A stretch of DNA of 64,000 nt from NCBI RefSeq assembly GCF_954871325.1, contig NC_088776.1, positions 39,822,569 to 39,886,568 of the forward strand, in the 5' to 3' direction. Below the pieces are notes generated by a model. It was not told where the DNA came from. It did not search any database and worked only from the letters and a program-made list of their open reading frames with translations. The translations under genes and the position numbers were made by a program. Of the stretch, positions 59,736 through 64,000 are shown piece after piece. The DNA is from Gordionus sp. m RMFG-2023. Taxonomy: Eukaryota; Nematomorpha; Gordioida; Chordodea; Parachordodidae. Numbering within the stretch: position 1 is the stretch's first letter; each line of letters opens with the position of its first letter.

Positions 59736-60555
59736 TACAGGGTTTCCCATCAAAAAAGGAAAAGGTTCAATCAAAAAAGGAAAAGGTCCAAACAAAAAAG
59801 GAAAAGTGTCAATCAAAAAAATTCCCAAAAAAAAGGAAAAAGTCCGATCAAAAAAGGAAAAGTGTCAAAAAAAAGGAAAAGGTTCAATCAAAATAGGAAA
59901 AGTGTCAAACAAAAAAGGAAGAGGTCCAATCAAAAAAGAAAAAGTGTCAATCGAAAAAGGAAAATCCCCAAAAGAAAAGGAAAAGTGTCAATCAAAAAGG
60001 AAAATTCCCATTCAAAAAAGAACATCGTAATTTTTTTTTAAATTATAAATTTTCAATTTTTCAATTTTTCTTAAATTTTTATTTATTTTTGTCATTCCTT
60101 CTTATTTTATCTCTAACTTTTTGCGATTTCTTTACTTTATTTGTATCTTTTCTCAATTTATTTTTCATACTATATCTTTCTTTCTCAATTTTTTTTCTTC
60201 TCATTTTTGATAATTCTTTTGCATTTTTTTAAAATAATTTATAAATTTAGGTCCATTTTTTAACAATTCTTTACGTTTTTTTTTCATCATAGGTATGTCG
60301 TAATTTTAAAGGGATCATAACTATCCGGAATCTTCACGGGATTTAAAGGGATCCCTTTAAAATTATAATTTTTTAAAGGATAAAGAACTATACGGCATTA
60401 TCACGTTTGAACCATGATATAGAAAAATCTTATTTTAAAAAGCGTTTTCCGCGCGTTTCGTTTCGTTTTTTAATTTTATTGTTATTCATTAATTTTTAAT
60501 GTTGTTTTTTTTGGCCTTATGAAATAAGATATGTCTAATATAGGCTATCAATCAA

Positions 60556-60990
60556 TAGCTAATCAAAAGATCTATTCAACTGGAAGTCAATCTCTCCCCC
60601 ATATTGGGCTGGTCTAGGTTTTGGGGGGGGGGGGGGGTGAGAAATATTTTTATCAACACAAAATATTGATATGGTTATCAAATAAAAGCTAATTTTAATA
60701 TGGTTTGACTGAAAGTCCTCATTCTTGGTCTGGGTGGGTATGACTTTGTCTGGGGGGTAGGGGTGGAGGAGGGGGGGTGTAAAAAATAAATTTTTTTGAT
60801 ATGAGTTTCTAATAAAAGCTAATAAAAATATTTTTTTATTGTAATAATAATAATCATTCATAGATGGCGGGTCTAGGTCTTGGGGGGTCAGGAATATTTT
60901 TATCACCACAAAATATCAATATGGGTATCAAATATAATCTAATTTAAATATCTTTAGATTGAAATTATTCATTTTTTGTCTTGATGGGTA
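60556..60990. repeat. G-rich tandem repeat inside the outer Tc1 element
   Basis: Three to four diverged units of about 120-140 bp: ATATGGTTATCAAATAAAAG followed by TTGGTCTGGGTGGGTATG, with runs of up to about 14 G. No coding value. Confidence 0.5.
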
Positions 60991-61007
60991 TGCAGGCCCT
61001 CAACATA

Positions 61008-63025
61008 CAGGGTTTCCCATTAAAATTATGAAGATATGGTAAAAAAGGGAAAAAATATTAACAGTGAAACAAAAGTGTTGTAGTTTTGTATTATTATGAT
61101 ATATATTTGTACATATATATTATAAAATGTCAATCAAAAAGAATATATTTTATTTATTAGTTATTTTATCGAGAATTGATATTAAAACACTTGGTATTTT
61201 TTTGTTTATTTTTTTTACTTTTGACTTTTGATAAATATATTATACGAGATAAATTTTAATGTTCATGTTTTATTGAAATGAAAAGAAATTATTTTATTTT
61301 AATTTGATGTTAATAATTTGATTCAGTCGGTGATTTTATAAAATGGAGATGGAATTAATTGATTTTTATAGATATATTGAAAAACGAAAATTATACTTGG
61401 AATATTTTTTATGGAATTATTGAATAATAAAGAAAATAGTGTTAAATATAAAAAAAAGCTCTAATAATTGACGCGTTAAAAAAAAGATAGTATCAAAAAT
61501 ATAGCATCATGTTTTAAAGTAAGATATAAGACAGTGACAAATATTAAATACTCGTATCTCAAAAATGGAATAAAATATAGCTTTCCCAAAGGAGGTTCAC
61601 GTGCAGGCAAGAAATTAAATCAAGAGCAGGAAGAATATATATTGAATTGTAAAAATTTGGATTGCACTTTATCCTTAAAGAGGTTATATGAAATGATTAA
61701 AGAAAGATATGATGTGGAAATATCAAAAAATACGGTATCAAGGTTGCTTTAAAAGAGTATCACTACGTTCAGTTAGAGAAAATAACGAATCAAATATAGA
61801 GATTCGCAAAGAATACGCGAATTGGTTTGTAGATGTATCATATATGAAAGAAAAATTTATATTTATCGATGAGAGCGGGTTTTCAATATCAATGAGGCGA
61901 TTATATGGATACTCACAAATAAATAAAAAGGCAATTAAAAATGTTCAAGGGATAAAGACAATAAATTATACTAACATTGCGGCTCTCACAATTGCAGGAA
62001 TATTTAGATTCGAAGTTCTTGATGGCCCTGGCAATGCTATATATTTTAGCAACTTTATAAATGAAATATTAAATCATTTTGAAGAATGTAACATGATTAA
62101 TATGATTTTTGTGATGGATAATGTTACATTCCATCACAATCATTCAATTAGGGAATCGATCGAAAAAAAAGGACATACATTAAAAATTTACCACCCTACA
62201 GTCCGTATCTTAATCCTATTGAGAATGTGTTTATTGGAAGGATTTTGTCAGAAATAAAATTCCTAGTAACGAGGAAGAATTAATTCGTTCCATAGAACAT
62301 GGAGAAAGAGGAATATCTGAGGAAAATGCCAAAAATTATTTTAGAAATATGGAGAACTATATTCCAAAATGTAGAAGGGGAGAAATTATTAATGATTAAT
62401 ATAAATTTTTTGTTTCTTACTATATTAAATATATATCGTAATTGTAATTAAATAATTTGATATTAAAAAATTATAATAAAAAAGATGTCTGCCAAAAATT
62501 TAGTGAAAATTAAATATACTTAAAAGAATTATCAAAAATGAGAAGAAAAAAAATTGAGAAAAGATATAGTAAGAAAAATAATTGAGAAAAGATACAAATA
62601 AAGTAAAGAAATCCAAAAAGTTAGAAATAAAATAAGAAGGAATGACAAAAATAAATAAAATTTAAGAAAATTTTTAATTTTTTTTAAAAAAATTATAAAA
62701 ATTACGATTTTCCTTTTTGAATGGAAATTTTCCTTTTTTGATTGACACTTTTTCTTTTTTGATTGGACCTTTTCCTTTTTTGTTTGACACTTTACCTTTT
62801 TTGATTGAACTTTTTCCTTTTTTGTTTGACACTTTTCCTTTTTTGATCGAACTTTTTTCTTTTTTTGGAAGAATTTTCCTTTTTTGATTGGCACTTTACC
62901 TTTTTTGTTTGGACCTTTTCCTTTTTTGATTGAACCTTTTCCTTTTTTGTTTGGACCTTTTCCTTTTTGATCGGACCTTTTCCTTTTATGATTGAAACTT
63001 TTCCTTTTTTGAATGGGAAACACTG
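61008..63025 (+). mobile_element. inner Tc1/mariner element carrying a transposase
   Basis: Left end CAGGGTTTCCCATT, right end AATGGGAAACACTG, 13 of 14 positions complementary, TA at both sides (61006 and 63026). It carries the transposase at 61534-62398. The right arm (about 62460-63025) is homologous to the outer right arm; the left end lacks such an arm. It is best read as an insertion into the outer element. Confidence 0.8.
61534..62398 (+). pseudogene. Tc1/IS630-type DD34E transposase, frameshifted
   Basis: The N-terminal helix-turn-helix part reads LNQEQEEYILNCKNLDCTLS and EISKNTVSRLL, then stops. The DDE part follows in another frame: NIEIRKEYANWFVDVSYMKE, FIFIDESGFSISMRRLYGYS (first Asp) and MIFVMDNVTFHHNHSIRES (second Asp). 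After about 62188 the frame shifts again and reads LPPYSPYLNPIENVF (Glu), giving 34 residues between the second Asp and the Glu. The end is EELIRSIEHGERGISEENAK to a TAA. Two frame changes make it inactive as it stands. It serves this element family. Confidence 0.88.
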
Positions 63026-63603
63026 TATGTAAAAAATTATAATAAAAAAGTTATCTGCGAAAATTTAGTGAAAATTAAATATACTTAAAAGAATTATCAA
63101 AAATGAGAAGAAAAAAAATTGAGAAAAGATATAGTAAGAAAAATAAATTGAGAAAAGATACAAATAAAGTAAAGAAATCGCAAAAAGTTAGAAATAAAAT
63201 AAGAAGGAATGACAAAAATAAATAAAATTTAAGAAAAATTGAAAAATTTATAATTTTTTTAAAAAAATTATAAAAATTACGATTTTCCTTTTTGAATGGA
63301 AATTTTCCTTTTTTGATTGACACTTTTCCTTTTCTTTTGGGAATTTTCCTTTTTCGATTGACACTTTTCCTTTTTTTAATTGGACCTTTTCCTTTTTTGT
63401 TTGACACTTTTACTTTTTTGATCGGACTTTTTCCTTTTGGGGGGGGGGGGAATTTTCCTTTTTTGTTTGGACCTTTTCCTTTTTTGATTGAACCTTTTCC
63501 TTTTTTGTTTGGACCATTTCTTTTTTTAATCGGACTTTCCTTTTATGATTGGAACTTTTCCTTTTTTGATTGGGACTTTTCCTTTTTTGAATGGGAAACC
63601 CTG

Positions 63604-64000
63604 TATTACTACCAAATTTGGTCAATCGAATATTTAGTAAGTGGTCGGTTTTGTAATCGGCATTTGGTCATATCATAATATTTTCAAAATATTTTTTAGG
63701 ATAATGCTTAACACCTTAATATACACGTATAAACCAAAAATGAAAAATTTTCCATAGATAACGCCAGCAATGCAGTATTTCGGTTTCAAATCGGTTATCG
63801 GTCAAATCACGATATTTTTAAAAAAAAATTTATGATAATGTTTTACAAGTATTTATAGATATTTTAACCAAAAATGAATATTTTCCAATTAATGTTACTA
63901 CCAAATTTGGTCGATCAAATATTTAGTAAGTGGTCGATTTTGAGCTCGGCATTCGGTCAAATCATAATATTTTCAAAATATTTTTTATGATAATGCTTAA
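63604..64000. repeat. satellite array, forward orientation (right of Tc1 insertion)
   Basis: Resumes exactly after the transposon TA with TTACTACCAAATTTGGTCAA. A second CTACCAAATTTGGTCGATCA begins about 293 bp later and the array runs off the window. Confidence 0.85.

Larger units (their letters stand above)
59738..63603. mobile_element. outer Tc1/mariner-type element with long minisatellite arms
   Basis: Begins CAGGGTTTCCCATC and ends GAATGGGAAACCCTG, flanked by TA on both sides. Each arm (59738 to about 60245; about 63028-63603) has a tandem array of a roughly 20-bp unit (AAAAAAGGAAAAGGTCCAAT and variants), then a shared AT-rich inner part (AAAAGAATTATCAAAAATGA on the right). The satellite left and right of the element would join cleanly at one TA, so the target is known. 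It carries no transposase of its own; a second element lies inside. Open frames in the arms are repeat translations. Confidence 0.85.

Noticed and set aside
59806-60030. Lys-rich 74-codon frame
   Set aside because: Same minisatellite in the left arm of the outer Tc1 element.
62532-63678. Lys-rich (KKGKGPNKK) and Phe-rich (FPFLI) proteins
   Set aside because: They are translations of the 20-bp minisatellite in the Tc1 arms, mirrored on the two strands.

Overview
The window is AT-rich (about a quarter G+C by eye) nuclear DNA of a metazoan. Evidence: spliced genes with GT/AG introns, an SLC6-type amino-acid/neurotransmitter transporter, a full SYAP1 orthologue, tRNA-derived SINEs, and hAT, Merlin and Tc1/mariner transposons. 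The exact species cannot be fixed from the sequence; an invertebrate with a repeat-laden genome fits best. All gene models were built by hand: conserved segments were translated on both strands, then checked that splice phases join.

Region by region: (1) 12816 down to 563 and beyond the left edge, minus strand: an SLC6A15/17-like transporter, seven coding exons found, TM11-12 lying outside the window. Its introns hold hAT fossils and miniature elements. (2) 12817-23183: 10.4 kb between divergent genes, with repeats and a SINE. (3) 23184-32423, plus strand: SYAP1 (BSD domain), seven exons, 353 residues. Its last intron (5.5 kb) holds a BED-finger hAT fossil, a pair of direct repeats and an unusual GC-rich tract with open frames on the minus strand. 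(4) 32424-41447: mostly repeats, including a pair of inverted roughly 430-bp copies. (5) 41448-43140, plus strand: a two-exon gene for a secreted Arg/Gly/Gln-rich repeat protein of 459 residues, not recognised; this is the best candidate for something undescribed. (6) 43141-58060: a SINE, a G-rich hAT MITE with a perfect 8-bp target duplication, a decayed LINE-like reverse transcriptase, a Merlin transposase and an hAT element with perfect target duplication. (7) 58060-64000: a satellite of about 294 bp built from two related halves, in both orientations, broken by nested Tc1/mariner elements whose long arms are made of a roughly 20-bp minisatellite.

The three host genes have no obvious functional link. 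The rest of the sequence is mainly a record of DNA transposon activity, dominated by hAT elements and their short non-autonomous relatives.
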